Shown: piece after piece, positions 8,894 to 18,544 of the stretch
Layout: the number at the start of each line of letters is the position of its first letter
Numbering within the stretch: the first letter of the stretch is position 1
Assembly: GCA_944363045.1 (NCBI GenBank)
Contig: CALVTT010000001.1
Span: 19,151-83,150, forward strand
DNA length: 64,000 bases
Source: an uncultured Clostridia bacterium
Lineage (GTDB): Bacteria; Bacillota; Clostridia; Christensenellales; Borkfalkiaceae
Reading direction: 5' to 3'
Program-made: the position numbers and the translations under genes
The notes under the pieces: generated by a model
What the model saw: the letters and a program-made list of their open reading frames with translations, nothing else
Databases searched by the model: none
Told to the model about the DNA's origin: nothing

Positions 8894-10268
8894 GGAATAT
8901 AAGACCATCCGCGAAGTCGTGGGGCCGCTGATGCTCGTCGAGGGCGTCGAGGGCGTCACCTACAACGAGCTCGTGGAGATCGTGGGAAAGGACGGGTCTC
9001 TGCGCCGCGGCAAGGTGCTGGAGATCGATAAAGACAAGGCCGTCGTGCAGCTCTTTGAAAATTCGCAAGGGTTGCAGATGTCCGAGAGCCGTGCGCGCTT
9101 TTTGGGCCATGCGCAGGAGCTCGCCGTCTCGCGCGATATGCTCGGCCGCGTCTTCGACGGCATGGGCAACCCCCGCGACGGGGGCGAAGCCGTGCTGCCC
9201 GAGAAGATGCTCGACATCAACGGCGAGCCCATCAACCCCGCCGCCCGCGACTATCCCAACGAGTTCATCCAGACGGGCATCTCCGCCATCGACGGCCTCA
9301 ACACCCTCGTGCGCGGCCAGAAGCTGCCCGTGTTCAGCATGAGCGGACTTCCTCACGCCGAGCTCGCCGCCCAGATCGCCCGCCAGGCCAAAGTGCGCTC
9401 GGGCGCAAGCGAATTTGCCGTCGTCTTCGCCGCCATCGGCATCACCTTCGAGGAGTCGCAGTACTTCGCCGAGGAATTCCGCCGCACGGGCGCCATCGAA
9501 CGCACGGTGCTCTTTACCAACCTTGCAAACGACCCCGCCGTCGAGCGTATCGCCACCCCCCGCCTCGCCCTCACCTGTGCGGAGTACCTCGCCTTCGACT
9601 GCGGTATGCACGTTCTCGTCATCATGACGGATATGACCAACTACGCGGAGGCGCTGCGCGAAGTGTCGGCGGCGCGGCGCGAAGTTCCGGGGCGAAGGGG
9701 CTATCCCGGCTATCTCTACACCGACCTTGCATCCCTCTACGAGCGCGCGGGCCGTATCCGCGGCTGCAAGGGCTCCATCACGCAGATCCCCATCCTCACC
9801 ATGCCCGAGGACGACAAGACGCACCCCATCCCCGACCTCACGGGCTATATCACCGAGGGGCAGATCATCCTCTCGCGCGATCTTTACAAGAAGGGCATCA
9901 ACCCGCCCATCGACGTGCTGCCCTCCCTCTCCCGTTTGAAGGACAAGGGCATCGGCGCGGGCAAGACGCGCGAGGACCACGCGGATACGCTGAACCAGCT
10001 CTTTGCCGCCTATGCGCGCGGCAAGGAGAGCAAGGAGCTCTCCGCCATCCTCGGCGAAGCCGCCCTCACCGAGACGGACAAGCTGTATGCAAAGTTTGCC
10101 GAGGAGTTTGAAAAGGAGTATCTCGGCCAGGGCTTCGAGACCGACCGCTCCATCGAGGAGACGCTCGATCTCGGCTGGAAGCTCCTTCGCATCCTGCCCG
10201 AGGGCGAGCTCAAGCGTATCCGCACGCAGTATATCGAAAAGTACCTGCACGGCAAGGCGGAGGAGTAA
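8886..10268 (+). CDS. ntpB: V-type ATPase regulatory subunit B
   Basis: Subunit B alternates with A in the hexameric head and completes the nucleotide sites without strong hydrolysis. The 460-aa protein lacks a canonical P-loop, as expected ([18 protein letters not shown] in its place), and has the conserved SGSVTQIPIL-like segment [15 protein letters not shown] and the conserved arginine region [11 protein letters not shown]. It overlaps ntpA by 8 nt and is followed 1 nt later by ntpD. Confidence 0.96.
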   Translation: MFKEYKTIREVVGPLMLVEGVEGVTYNELVEIVGKDGSLRRGKVLEIDKDKAVVQLFENSQGLQMSESRARFLGHAQELAVSRDMLGRVFDGMGNPRDGGEAVLPEKMLDINGEPINPAARDYPNEFIQTGISAIDGLNTLVRGQKLPVFSMSGLPHAELAAQIARQAKVRSGASEFAVVFAAIGITFEESQYFAEEFRRTGAIERTVLFTNLANDPAVERIATPRLALTCAEYLAFDCGMHVLVIMTDMTNYAEALREVSAARREVPGRRGYPGYLYTDLASLYERAGRIRGCKGSITQIPILTMPEDDKTHPIPDLTGYITEGQIILSRDLYKKGINPPIDVLPSLSRLKDKGIGAGKTREDHADTLNQLFAAYARGKESKELSAILGEAALTETDKLYAKFAEEFEKEYLGQGFETDRSIEETLDLGWKLLRILPEGELKRIRTQYIEKYLHGKAEE

Positions 10269-10269
10269 G

Positions 10270-10890
10270 ATGGCAAGGCTCAACGTCAACCCCACGCGCA
10301 TGGAGCTGAAAAAGCTCAAGGCGCGCCTTGCGACTGCCGTGCGCGGGCACAAGCTCTTAAAGGATAAATCGGACGAGATGATCCGCCGCTTCACCGTGAT
10401 GGCGCGCGAAAACCTTGCCCTCCGCCGCGAGGTAGAGGGGGAGTTGGTGCGCGTTTTGGGGCAGTTCCAGGTGGCGCGTTCGGTGACGCCCGCCTACCGT
10501 GCCGAGGCAGCCTTTGCGCTGCCCGCCGCTGCGGTGAACGCCGAGTGCTCCGTCACAAGCGTGATGGGGCTCGACGTTCCCAAGATCGAGCTTTCCCAAA
10601 GCGGCGGCGCGGGGCTCCCGTACGCCTACTTCGAGATCACGAGCGAGGCGGACTACTCGGTGAGCATGGCGGCGGCGCTCCTGCCTAAACTCGTGCGCCT
10701 TGCCGAGGTAGAAAAGGCGGTGAGGATGCTCGCCGACGAGATCGAACGCAACAAGCGGCGCGTCAACGCGCTCGAATATGTCATGATCCCCCAGCTCGAG
10801 GAGACCATCGCCTATATCCGCGAGAAATTGAGCGAGAACGAGCGCGCCGCGCTCGTGCGCATCATGAAGGTCAAGGGCAAGCAGCAATAA
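10270..10890 (+). CDS. ntpD: V-type ATPase central-shaft subunit D
   Basis: Subunit D is the coiled-coil rotor shaft. The 206-aa product starts MARLNVNPTRMELKKLK, the family signature, has long N- and C-terminal helices, and ends with RRVNALEYVMIPQLEETI, also typical. It is the last gene of the operon and is followed by a terminator. The E. hirae genes ntpH and ntpJ (the latter a potassium transporter) that would come next are absent. Confidence 0.94.
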   Translation: MARLNVNPTRMELKKLKARLATAVRGHKLLKDKSDEMIRRFTVMARENLALRREVEGELVRVLGQFQVARSVTPAYRAEAAFALPAAAVNAECSVTSVMGLDVPKIELSQSGGAGLPYAYFEITSEADYSVSMAAALLPKLVRLAEVEKAVRMLADEIERNKRRVNALEYVMIPQLEETIAYIREKLSENERAALVRIMKVKGKQQ

Positions 10891-10910
10891 CGCCGAAATA
10901 AGGCCTATTT

Positions 10911-10946
10911 CCCGTCCGCCGTTTGAAAGCGGGCGGGATTTTTATT
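10911..10946 (+). terminator. rho-independent terminator of the V-ATPase operon
   Basis: CCCGTCCGC pairs with GCGGGCGGG (one G-T wobble) across a 9-nt loop and is followed by ATTTTTATT. Confidence 0.8.
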
Positions 10947-10963
10947 CTTTCGCCGCTCCCTGC

Positions 10964-10992
10964 TTGATTTTTTGCCCGATTTGGTATATAAT
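10964..10992 (+). promoter_or_regulatory. promoter of the flavodiiron/rubredoxin operon
   Basis: TTGATT (10964-10969) and TATAAT (10987-10992) are 17 nt apart, about 48 nt before the start codon of the flavodiiron gene. Confidence 0.75.
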
Positions 10993-11040
10993 AAGAGAAA
11001 ACAGTTCAAATGCGCCTGCGGGCGCTTTGCGGAGGATATC

Positions 11041-12237
11041 ATGTACAATACTGCGGCCATTGCCGAAGATCTTTTCTACGTCGGCGCGAGCGACAGGCGG
11101 CTCTCCCTCTTCGAGAACGTCTATCCCGTCCCGCGCGGCGCATCTTACAATTCCTATCTTCTCCTGGACGAGAAGACCGTCCTCTTCGACACCGTCGATC
11201 ACGCCGTCTCCGAACAGTTCCTCGAGAATGTGGAACACGTTTTAGGGGGCAGGGCGCTCGACTACGTCGTCATCCATCACATGGAGCCCGACCATTCCTC
11301 GACGCTCTCCGAAGTGCTCTTGCGTTATCCCGGAGCCAAGATCGTCTGCAATCAGAAGATCGACGGCATGCTGAAAAATTACGGCTGCTGCGCGGGCGAA
11401 AAGCTGCTTATGAAGGAGGGGGACGAGCTTATAACGGGCAGCCACACCTTGAAGTTCGTCTTTGCGCCCATGGTGCACTGGCCGGAAGTGATGATGAGCT
11501 TCGACTTGAAGACGGGCGCGCTCTTTTCGGCGGACGCCTTCGGCACTTTCGGAGCGCTGGGCGGCAGCCTTTGGGCGGATCGAGTGGACTTTGAACACGA
11601 CTTTTTGGACGATGCGCGGAGATACTACATCAATATCGTCGGCAAGTACGGCGTGCAGGTGCAGAGCGTGCTCAAAAAGGCGGCGGGGCTGAACATCAAC
11701 TATCTCTTCCCCCTGCACGGGCCGCTGTGGAGGGAAAACATCGGCTGGTTCGTGGAAAAGTACCTCACCTGGAGCAGCTATACGCCCGAGGAGAAGGGGG
11801 TGCTCGTCGTCTACGGCAGCATCTACGGCCATACGGCGAACGCGGCGGAGATCGTCGCCTCCCGCCTGGCGGAAAAGGGCGTCAAAGTCAAGGTGTACGA
11901 CGCTTCGATGACCGACCTTTCCCTGCTCGTTTCGGAGGCCTTCCGCTATTCGCACGTCGTCTTCGCTTCGGCGACCTACAATAACGGTATCTTCGTGAAG
12001 ATGGAGCAGTTCTTGTCCGACCTCAAGGCGCACGCCTTCCAGAACCGCGCCTATGCCGTCATCGAGAACGGCTCGTGGGCGCCGCAGGCGGGCGCGCTGA
12101 TGGAAGGGGAGCTCGCCTCCTTCAAGAACATGAAAAAGTTGGGCGAAAAGGTGACGCTGCTCTCCTCCGTCAAAGAGGAGACGCGCGAAAAACTGTTGGC
12201 GCTTGCCGACCTCGTTGCCGAGGACGTGAAGGCATAA
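11041..12237 (+). CDS. fprA: flavodiiron protein (FprA-type oxygen or NO reductase)
   Basis: Flavodiiron proteins reduce O2 to water (or NO to N2O) at a di-iron site, with electrons passed from rubredoxin to FMN. The 398-aa protein has an N-terminal metallo-beta-lactamase domain with the di-iron motif HMEPDH (residues 80-85), then a C-terminal flavodoxin domain whose FMN loop is YGSIYGHTAN (about 258-267). GGAGGATAT lies before the ATG. A rubredoxin gene follows 60 nt downstream, its likely partner. Together they suggest oxygen or NO defence in an anaerobe. Substrate preference is not readable. Confidence 0.93.
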   Translation: MYNTAAIAEDLFYVGASDRRLSLFENVYPVPRGASYNSYLLLDEKTVLFDTVDHAVSEQFLENVEHVLGGRALDYVVIHHMEPDHSSTLSEVLLRYPGAKIVCNQKIDGMLKNYGCCAGEKLLMKEGDELITGSHTLKFVFAPMVHWPEVMMSFDLKTGALFSADAFGTFGALGGSLWADRVDFEHDFLDDARRYYINIVGKYGVQVQSVLKKAAGLNINYLFPLHGPLWRENIGWFVEKYLTWSSYTPEEKGVLVVYGSIYGHTANAAEIVASRLAEKGVKVKVYDASMTDLSLLVSEAFRYSHVVFASATYNNGIFVKMEQFLSDLKAHAFQNRAYAVIENGSWAPQAGALMEGELASFKNMKKLGEKVTLLSSVKEETREKLLALADLVAEDVKA

Positions 12238-12297
12238 CGCCTTATAAAGGGATCAGGGCGCGGATGCGCCAAAAAATAAAGCAAGGAGTAAAACACT

Positions 12298-12453
12298 ATG
12301 AAGTATGTATGCACGGTCTGCGGCTATGTCTACGACGAGGAAACGGGCGATCCCGATAACGGCATCGCGCCTGGCACCCTGTGGAAGGATGTCCCCGATG
12401 ACTTCACCTGCCCGCTCTGCGGCGTAGGCAAGGACGATTTTTCCGCCGAATAA
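12298..12453 (+). CDS. rubredoxin
   Basis: This is a 51-aa one-iron electron carrier. The iron ligands are C5 and C8 (CTVCG) and C38 and C41 (CPLCG), in the standard two knuckles, with the conserved aromatic core [20 protein letters not shown] lies about 8 nt before ATG 12298. It is co-transcribed with the upstream flavodiiron gene and probably feeds it electrons. Confidence 0.95.
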   Translation: MKYVCTVCGYVYDEETGDPDNGIAPGTLWKDVPDDFTCPLCGVGKDDFSAE

Positions 12454-12464
12454 GGCAGGAAACG

Positions 12465-12495
12465 CGCGGGCTTCCTTTGGGAGCCCGCTTTTTTT
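12465..12495 (+). terminator. rho-independent terminator after rubredoxin
   Basis: A GC-rich stem (GCGGGCTTCC with GGGAGCCCGC) is followed by seven T residues. Confidence 0.85.
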
Positions 12496-12560
12496 GAAAA
12501 GACGGGGGAACGGGAGGGGAAGCTTTCCTCATCTTCCATGAAAACACATACGCACTTTGT

Positions 12561-12589
12561 TTGAAAAAGGGCAAAGCGTGTGATATATT
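12561..12589 (+). promoter_or_regulatory. promoter of lon
   Basis: TTGAAA (12561-12566) and TATATT (12584-12589) are separated by 17 nt. I see no CIRCE inverted repeat, so HrcA control is not indicated. Confidence 0.65.
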
Positions 12590-12673
12590 GATAAGGCAGC
12601 ATCTTGTATGCGGCCGAGAAGCGCCCCTTTCCGCGCGAAGAGGGCGGCTCTTCATAAGAAAAAGGAGGAAGTC

Positions 12674-14995
12674 ATGGCAGAAAATAAGATAAGAACGCTC
12701 ATCCTCTCCGTCGTTCCCATGCGCACGCAGGTCGTGTTTCCCGATCTCTCCGTCGCCTTTGACGCGGGGCGCGGCATCTCGCTTGCCGCCGTCGAGCGCG
12801 CCAACTTCAACGATAAACTCATCTTTTTGACCAAACAGAAGGACGGCCGGGAGGAAGTCCCCGGCGAGGACGGCCTTTTCTTCGTGGGCACGGTGGCGCG
12901 CGTCCGCCAGGTGACGAGGCTCCCCGGCGACCGCATCCGCGTCTTTGCCAGCACGCTCTATAGGGCCCGCGCGCGCGATTTCCGCATCGAGGACGGCTAT
13001 ATCTACGCCGTCACCGACGAGCTCACCACCATCCACGGCGATCCCACGCTGGAGGAGGCGTACTTCCGCACCGCCAAAGAGCTTGTAAAGGACGTCGTGC
13101 AGGCGGACGGCAAGATCTCGCAGGAAGTGGACGGGCGGCTCGCGACCATCGGCGACATCGACGAGTACATCAACGTCTGTGTCTATAATATGCGCATCCG
13201 CGAGGAGGTCAAACAGCAGCTTTTGGAAGAGACCCGCCTTGTGGAGCGCCTTAAGCTCTTTGAGCGCTGCCTCAACGACGAGCTGGAAATTTCCCGCCTC
13301 GAGCGCAAGATCGCCCAGGACGTGAGGAAAAATATCGACCAGTCGCAGAAGGAGTATTACCTCCGCGAACAGCTCAAGGCCATCCACGCCGAGCTCGGCG
13401 ACGACGTCGAGGAGAATGCCCGCCTGCGCGAAAAACTGCTTGCAAAACACCTTCCCAAAGAGGTGGAGGACAAGGCGATGGCGGAGCTCGCCCGCATGGA
13501 CAAGATGCCCGCCTCCTCGCCCGAATATACCGTTCTGCGCAACTATGCCGATTGGCTCATCGACCTTCCCTGGACGGAGGAGACCACGGACACCGAGTCG
13601 CTCGCGGACGTTGAAAAGGTCCTCAACGACGATCACTACGGGCTGGAAAAGATCAAGGAGCGCGTCGTTGAGTATCTCGCCGTCTTAAAGCTGACGGGGG
13701 AATTGAAGGCGCCCATCTTGTGCCTCGTCGGCCCGCCCGGCGTGGGCAAGACGAGCATCGCCAAGTCGGTGGCGCGGGCGCTGGGCAGAAAGTTCGTGCG
13801 CATGAGCCTGGGCGGCCTCAAAGACGAGGCGGAGATCCGCGGCCACAGGCGCACCTACATCGGCGCCATGCCGGGGCGCATCCTCTACGAGATGAAGAAC
13901 GCGGGCTCCATAAACCCCGTCTTCCTCCTCGACGAGGTGGACAAGATCTCCATGGACCTGCGCGGCGACCCCGCCAGCGCCCTTTTGGAAGTTTTAGACC
14001 CCGAGCAAAATTCCACTTTCCGCGACAGGTACCTCGAAGTTCCCTATGATCTGAGCAAGGTGATGTTCATCGCGACCGCCAACACGCTCGACACCATCCC
14101 CGGGCCTTTGCGCGACAGGATGGAGATCATCGAGCTCTCGGGCTATACCCCGCAGGAGAAGGAGGAGATCGCCAAGCGCTATCTCGTGCCCAAGAAGCGC
14201 AAAGAGAACGGCCTCACCGAGGAAAACCTGCGCATCACCGACGGGGCGATCGGCGAGATGATCGACGGCTACACGATGGAGGCGGGCGTGCGTTCTTTGG
14301 AGCGCACCATCGGCACCGTCTGCCGCAAGGCCGCTGTGCGCATCGCCAAGGACGAGGAGAAGAAGGGCATCACCGTCACACGGCAGAATCTTGAAAAGTT
14401 TTTGGGCGCCAAGCGCTTTTTGCGCGACGAGGAGATGCGCGAAAAGGACGAAGTGGGCGCCGCCACCGGGCTTGCCTGGACGGCGGTGGGGGGCGCGACG
14501 CTCACCATCGAAGTCTCCGCCATGCAGGGCAAGGGGGATATCTTGCTCACGGGCAAGCTGGGCGACGTGATGAAGGAGTCCGCCCGTGCCGCCATCAGCT
14601 ATATCCGCGCCCATGCCGAAAAGTACGGCATCGACGAGGAGGAGTTCGAGAAGAAGGATATCCACATCCATATCCCCGAGGGGGCGACCCCCAAGGACGG
14701 CCCCAGCGCGGGCATCACCATGGCGACAGCCATCCTCTCCGCCTTCACCAATCACCCCGTTCGGCGCGACGTCGCCATGACGGGGGAGATCACCCTGCGC
14801 GGCAAGGTGCTGCCCATCGGCGGGCTCAAAGAGAAGGCGCTCGCCGCCAACCGCATCGGCATCAAGAACGTCATCATCCCCGAGGAGAACAAGAAGGACG
14901 TCGAGGAGATCCCCGAGGCCGTGCGCAAGAACATCAACTTTATCTGCGTCAACAATGTAGACGAAGTGTTCCACAACGCCGTCGAGGGGCTTTAA
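12674..14995 (+). CDS. lon: ATP-dependent Lon protease
   Basis: Lon unfolds and degrades damaged and regulatory proteins. The 773-aa protein has the N-terminal substrate domain, a coiled-coil linker, an AAA+ module with P-loop GPPGVGKT (about residues 353-360) and Walker [10 protein letters not shown], and a C-terminal Ser-Lys protease domain. The catalytic serine lies in DGPSAGI (about S678) and the lysine in [10 protein letters not shown] about 43 residues later. ATG 12674 has AAAGGAGG upstream; an earlier in-frame ATG at 12608 lacks one. engB follows, an order common in Firmicutes. Confidence 0.97.
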   Translation: MAENKIRTLILSVVPMRTQVVFPDLSVAFDAGRGISLAAVERANFNDKLIFLTKQKDGREEVPGEDGLFFVGTVARVRQVTRLPGDRIRVFASTLYRARARDFRIEDGYIYAVTDELTTIHGDPTLEEAYFRTAKELVKDVVQADGKISQEVDGRLATIGDIDEYINVCVYNMRIREEVKQQLLEETRLVERLKLFERCLNDELEISRLERKIAQDVRKNIDQSQKEYYLREQLKAIHAELGDDVEENARLREKLLAKHLPKEVEDKAMAELARMDKMPASSPEYTVLRNYADWLIDLPWTEETTDTESLADVEKVLNDDHYGLEKIKERVVEYLAVLKLTGELKAPILCLVGPPGVGKTSIAKSVARALGRKFVRMSLGGLKDEAEIRGHRRTYIGAMPGRILYEMKNAGSINPVFLLDEVDKISMDLRGDPASALLEVLDPEQNSTFRDRYLEVPYDLSKVMFIATANTLDTIPGPLRDRMEIIELSGYTPQEKEEIAKRYLVPKKRKENGLTEENLRITDGAIGEMIDGYTMEAGVRSLERTIGTVCRKAAVRIAKDEEKKGITVTRQNLEKFLGAKRFLRDEEMREKDEVGAATGLAWTAVGGATLTIEVSAMQGKGDILLTGKLGDVMKESARAAISYIRAHAEKYGIDEEEFEKKDIHIHIPEGATPKDGPSAGITMATAILSAFTNHPVRRDVAMTGEITLRGKVLPIGGLKEKALAANRIGIKNVIIPEENKKDVEEIPEAVRKNINFICVNNVDEVFHNAVEGL

Positions 14996-15037
14996 CGCCC
15001 TTCGCCCGAGGGCAAATAAAACGAGAAGGAGGCTCCT

Positions 15038-15613
15038 ATGGAGATCAAAGAGGCAAAATTTTTGAAGTCCGCTGCCGAAGTGGGCGGCTTTCTGCGCCCC
15101 GAGCGCCCCATGATCGCCGTCTGCGGCAGGAGCAACGCGGGCAAGAGCTCGCTCATCAACATGCTGGCAAACCGCAAAAACCTCGCCAAGACGAGCGCCG
15201 CTCCCGGCAGGACGCGCCTTGTCAACTACTTCGACTTCGGCGCCTTCTGGCTCGCCGACCTCCCCGGCTACGGCTATGCCGCCGTCTCGCGCGATGAAAA
15301 GGCGCGCTGGGGCAGGACGCTCGACGCCTTCTTCGCAAAAAAGGAGGACATCCGCCATGTGTTCCTCCTCATCGACATCCGCCGCGATCCCTCGGGCGAC
15401 GATCTGCAGCTCGTCGACTTTTTGAACTACAACATCATCCCCTTTTCCGTCATCGCCACCAAGAGCGATAAGCTCTCGCGCATGAAGACAAGGGAAAGAA
15501 GGCGGGCGATCGCCAATGCTTTCGGCCTCGGCGAGGGCAACGTCGCCGTCGTTTCCTCGCTTACGGGCGAGGGCAGGGAGGAGCTGCTCACCCGCATCGC
15601 CGCCCTGTTGTAA
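15038..15613 (+). CDS. engB: ribosome-biogenesis GTPase EngB/YsxC
   Basis: This small GTPase assists assembly of the 50S subunit. The 191-aa protein shows G1 GRSNAGKSS (about residues 29-37), G3 DLPGYGYA and G4 TKSDK in the right order. Its length is normal. AAGGAGG precedes the ATG, and it lies 42 nt after lon, so co-transcription is likely. The conserved G2 threonine segment APGRTRLVNYF is intact. Confidence 0.95.
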   Translation: MEIKEAKFLKSAAEVGGFLRPERPMIAVCGRSNAGKSSLINMLANRKNLAKTSAAPGRTRLVNYFDFGAFWLADLPGYGYAAVSRDEKARWGRTLDAFFAKKEDIRHVFLLIDIRRDPSGDDLQLVDFLNYNIIPFSVIATKSDKLSRMKTRERRRAIANAFGLGEGNVAVVSSLTGEGREELLTRIAALL

Positions 15614-15815
15614 AGGGGTCTGACATTTGTAATAAACAGAGCACTTTGCGGCAATATGCGAACTTTTATGAAAAACACGACAAAAACCTGACAAAAACCT
15701 GACATTTCTTTGTTGGACAAAGCGGTAAAAATGTGCTATCCTATAAGCAGCCGAAGCGAGGTGCACCAAGCAAGGTGGCTCCGCGCGACCACGGAGGAAT
15801 TTCGGGAAAATGCGA

Positions 15816-15845
15816 GAGGCCCGCAGCGTGCACGCTGCGGGCCTC
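15816..15845. repeat. perfect 30-nt palindrome
   Basis: The halves GAGGCCCGCAGCGTG and CACGCTGCGGGCCTC are exact reverse complements with no loop. The run after it is AAACTTT rather than a T tract, so it is not a classic terminator in this direction. It could be an operator or a cruciform-forming site. Confidence 0.7.
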
Positions 15846-16003
15846 AAACTTTGCCTCGCCGCCCCGCTTTTCCGCCCCGCCCTGCTCGTTCTGCCGCGCA
15901 TTTTTCGGCGGGATGCCGCACGGGCATTATGGGAGCATGACGCGCGGACATTGCGGCGGCATTATAATGTATAGGGAAAAGTGCTCTTCCGGGCATGAAA
16001 AGA

Positions 16004-16032
16004 TTGACGAAACGCGGCTTTTGTGCTATCAT
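16004..16032 (+). promoter_or_regulatory. promoter placed so that its transcript begins at the XRE start codon
   Basis: TTGACG (16004-16009) and TATCAT (16027-16032) are 17 nt apart. Only six bases separate the -10 box from ATG 16039, so transcription should begin at or next to the A of the start codon, giving a leaderless mRNA. Confidence 0.7.
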
Positions 16033-16038
16033 ATCGCT

Positions 16039-16608
16039 ATGGATATTTCAGAAAAGCTCATAAGCCTGCGCAAGGCGTGCAGCCTCTCGCAGGAAGATTT
16101 TGCCGCCCGCGTCGGCGTTGCCCGTCAGACGGTCGTCAGCTGGGAACAGGGCGCCCGCCCCTCCGCCTTCAACCGCAGGCGCATCTGCGAAGAATTTTCC
16201 CTGCCCGTCAACTATTTCGATGCGGACGTCAACGTGACGCTGCTCCCCGTCGTTGCTGCCCCCGTCAAGGCAGAGGAGGCGGAGGAAGAGCACGCCCCCG
16301 GCGTCGTGCGAGTGATCTCAAGGCCTGCCTCCGACGCGCTGCGTTCGCTCGGCACCGTGATGCGCTGGGGGAACGTCGTCTTTGTGGGGCTGATACTTTT
16401 GTGCGTGCTCATCGGCGTGGTCTGCGTGGCGGTCGGCGCCTTCTTGCAGGCAGATAAGGACTCCGCCCTCGTCGTGCTCATCAATCCCACGGGCATCTTT
16501 TATGTCTGCCTATTTTTGGCGGGGATCGCCGTCGTCTTTTATACCGCCTGCTTCTTTGTGCGGCTCTTCCTGCGCGAAAAACTGCGCATCCAGGTCCGCG
16601 GCAAGTAA
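16039..16608 (+). CDS. XRE-family regulator with C-terminal membrane anchor
   Basis: The 189-aa protein begins with an XRE helix-turn-helix (residues 1-55: SLRKACSLSQEDFAARVGVARQTVVSWEQG), then an acidic linker (AEEAEEEH, about 80-87). Two hydrophobic segments follow (about 115-140 and 150-177) and a basic tail. This layout is that of membrane-tethered transcription factors. I chose ATG 16039 because the domain starts there and the promoter lies just upstream; the frame is open further upstream but would run through the promoter and palindrome. No ribosome-binding site precedes it. Its target and signal are unknown. Confidence 0.8.
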   Translation: MDISEKLISLRKACSLSQEDFAARVGVARQTVVSWEQGARPSAFNRRRICEEFSLPVNYFDADVNVTLLPVVAAPVKAEEAEEEHAPGVVRVISRPASDALRSLGTVMRWGNVVFVGLILLCVLIGVVCVAVGAFLQADKDSALVVLINPTGIFYVCLFLAGIAVVFYTACFFVRLFLREKLRIQVRGK

Positions 16609-16691
16609 AAGGGCGCTTTGCGGGCGTTGGCGGCAAGGCTCAAAAAGAACGGGGAAAGGACAAAATTTCTCCGTTTTTTACTGTAAAAAAG

Positions 16692-16720
16692 TTGCCATGC
16701 CGTCAAAAATATGGTAAAAT
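16692..16720 (+). promoter_or_regulatory. promoter of rpsB-tsf
   Basis: TTGCCA (16692-16697) and TAAAAT (16715-16720) are 17 nt apart. About 107 nt of leader precede rpsB, long enough for ribosomal-protein autoregulation, but I cannot match a known leader fold. Confidence 0.7.
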
Positions 16721-16833
16721 ATCACGGTTAGAAATCCACACCCCGAAAGAGCGCCGCGCTCCGTGCCCGCAAATCTCATCGCCGCGGGCAGCAGGCGGAA
16801 GAACGCACACGGGGGAGGTTCAACGGAGGAATT

Positions 16834-17601
16834 ATGGCAGTTATCACCATGAAGCAGCTGCTCGAAGCGGGCGTCCACTTCGGGCACCAGACGAGGAAGT
16901 GGAACCCCAAGATGAAGAAGTACATCTTTGCGGCACGCCACGACATCCACATCATCGACCTTGAAAAGACGGCAAAGCTCATCGAAGAGGCTTATACCTT
17001 CGTCGTCGAGTCGGTGAAGGCGGGCAAGAGCGTTCTCTTCGTCGGCACCAAGAAGCAGGCGCAGGACGCCATCAAGGAAGAGGCGGAGCGCTGCGGGCAG
17101 TTCTATGTCAACTCCCGTTGGCTGGGCGGGTGCCTCACCAACTTCAAGACCATCCGCGCCCGCATCGACTATCTTGAGAAGCTCGAGAAGATGGAGGAGA
17201 GCGGCGAGTTCGACCTCCTTCCCAAGAAGGAAGTGCTCGGCCTCAAGAAGGAGATGGCAAAGCTCGAGGAAAACCTCGGCGGCATCAAGAATATGCGTAC
17301 CCTTCCCGGCATCATGTTCATCGTCGACCCTCATAACGAGGACATCGCCGTCGCCGAAGCGCGCAAGCTGCACATCCCCATCGTCGCCATCACCGATACC
17401 AACTGCGACCCCGATCTCATCGACCACGTCATCCCCGGCAACGACGACGCCATCCGCGCCATCAAGCTCATCTCGTCCGTCATTGCCAACGCCGTCATCG
17501 AGGCGAACCAGGGCGAGACGTTTGACGCCGCTCCCGCTCAGGAGGAGGCTGCTCCCGCAGCAGAGGCAGAGCCCGCAGCCGAGGCTCCCGTTCAGGAATA
17601 A
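16834..17601 (+). CDS. rpsB: 30S ribosomal protein S2
   Basis: S2 joins the 30S subunit late in assembly. The 255-aa protein starts with the family signature [22 protein letters not shown] and contains the conserved [15 protein letters not shown] and [12 protein letters not shown] segments. The C-terminus has a low-complexity Ala-Glu-Pro tail, common in high-GC members. GGAGGAATT precedes the ATG. tsf follows after 21 nt, the standard arrangement. Confidence 0.98.
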   Translation: MAVITMKQLLEAGVHFGHQTRKWNPKMKKYIFAARHDIHIIDLEKTAKLIEEAYTFVVESVKAGKSVLFVGTKKQAQDAIKEEAERCGQFYVNSRWLGGCLTNFKTIRARIDYLEKLEKMEESGEFDLLPKKEVLGLKKEMAKLEENLGGIKNMRTLPGIMFIVDPHNEDIAVAEARKLHIPIVAITDTNCDPDLIDHVIPGNDDAIRAIKLISSVIANAVIEANQGETFDAAPAQEEAAPAAEAEPAAEAPVQE

Positions 17602-17622
17602 TTTTTCAGGAGGAACACAACA

Positions 17623-18537
17623 ATGGCAGGATTTACGGCAAAGGACGTCATGACGCTCCGTGAACAGACGGGCGCGGGCATGATGGACTGCAAGAAGGCC
17701 CTCACCGATGCAGAGGGCGATATGAGCAAGGCGGCAGATCTTCTGCGCGAGCGCGGCATCGCAAAGGCTGCCAAGCGCGCTTCCAAGATCGCGGCAGAGG
17801 GCGTCGTCTACGCCTATGTCGAGGGCAAGACGGGCGTGCTCGTCGAAGTCAACTGCGAGTCCGACTTCGTTGCCAAGGGCGACAGGTTCCGCGCCCTCGT
17901 CGAGACGGTCGCAAAGCAGATCGCGGCGACAAAGCCGCAGGACGTCGAAACGCTGCTCGCTTCCGCGCTCCCTTCGGGCGAGACGGTCGAAGCGTTCGTC
18001 ACCGATCAGACCGCCGTCATCGGCGAAAAGATCTCCGTCCGCCGCTTCACGGTGTATGAGAGCGCCGGCCACATCGAGACGTATATCCACATGGGCGGCA
18101 CGATGGGCGTCATGCTCAACTTCGCCTGCGAAGAGAACGACGTCACGAAGGAGCTTGCGCACAACGTCGCGCTCCACGTCGCCTTCTCCAAGCCTCAGTA
18201 CATGACGAAGGACGAAGTCTCCGAGGAAACGCTTGCCAAGGAGAAGGAGATCCTCATGAAGGAAGTCATGAACGAGGGCAAGCCCGCGAACATCGCCGAA
18301 AAGATCGTGCTCGGCAAGATCAAGAAGTTCTACGAGGAGAACTGCCTGCTCGACCAGAAGTTCATCAAGGACGACAAGGTGACCATCGCCCAGCTCATCG
18401 CCGAGGAATCGAAGAAGGCCGGCTGCCCCGTGGAGCTCAAGGCGTTCTGCTTCTATGTCATGGGTCAGGGCCTCGAGAAGAAGAGCGAGGATCTGCAGGA
18501 GGAAGTCGCCAAGCAGGTCGAGGCGATGAAGAAATAA
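17623..18537 (+). CDS. tsf: translation elongation factor Ts
   Basis: EF-Ts recycles EF-Tu by driving out GDP. The 304-aa protein shows the N-terminal UBA-like helix with LREQTGAGMMDCKKAL and the core motif VNCESDFVA, followed by the MHIA-like region HNVALHVAFSKPQY. AGGAGG precedes the ATG. In most Firmicutes pyrH follows directly; here a repeat nest and another gene intervene. Confidence 0.97.
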   Translation: MAGFTAKDVMTLREQTGAGMMDCKKALTDAEGDMSKAADLLRERGIAKAAKRASKIAAEGVVYAYVEGKTGVLVEVNCESDFVAKGDRFRALVETVAKQIAATKPQDVETLLASALPSGETVEAFVTDQTAVIGEKISVRRFTVYESAGHIETYIHMGGTMGVMLNFACEENDVTKELAHNVALHVAFSKPQYMTKDEVSEETLAKEKEILMKEVMNEGKPANIAEKIVLGKIKKFYEENCLLDQKFIKDDKVTIAQLIAEESKKAGCPVELKAFCFYVMGQGLEKKSEDLQEEVAKQVEAMKK

Positions 18538-18544
18538 GTTCACA

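Larger units (their letters stand above)
15614..16038 (+). other. 425-nt intergenic region engB to XRE gene
   Basis: No gene is supported here. It holds two direct copies of GACAAAAACCT (about 15679-15700) followed by a third GACA, a possible promoter (TTGGAC 15713-15718, 18 nt, TATCCT 15737-15742), a 30-nt perfect palindrome (15816-15845) and the promoter of the next gene (16004-16032). A word resembling a T-box motif occurs near 15772, but no stem I is present. The first promoter could drive a short RNA through the palindrome; nothing else supports that. Confidence 0.5.

Noticed and set aside
15765-15850. T-box riboswitch suggested by AAGGTGGCTCCGCG and a following hairpin
   Set aside because: The conserved motif has a substitution (CTCC for CACC), there is no stem I or specifier loop upstream, and the downstream gene is not an amino-acid gene.
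13994-15901. A 635-codon minus-strand frame opposite lon and engB
   Set aside because: It is antisense to lon and engB and runs through an intergenic palindrome; no protein features.
15733-16038. An N-terminal extension of the XRE regulator
   Set aside because: It would be translated through the palindrome and the promoter; the HTH domain starts at ATG 16039.
16678-18543. A 621-codon open frame on the minus strand opposite rpsB-tsf
   Set aside because: It is antisense to two certain genes, has repetitive Leu/Asp-rich content produced by the codon use of the plus strand, and no family motif.
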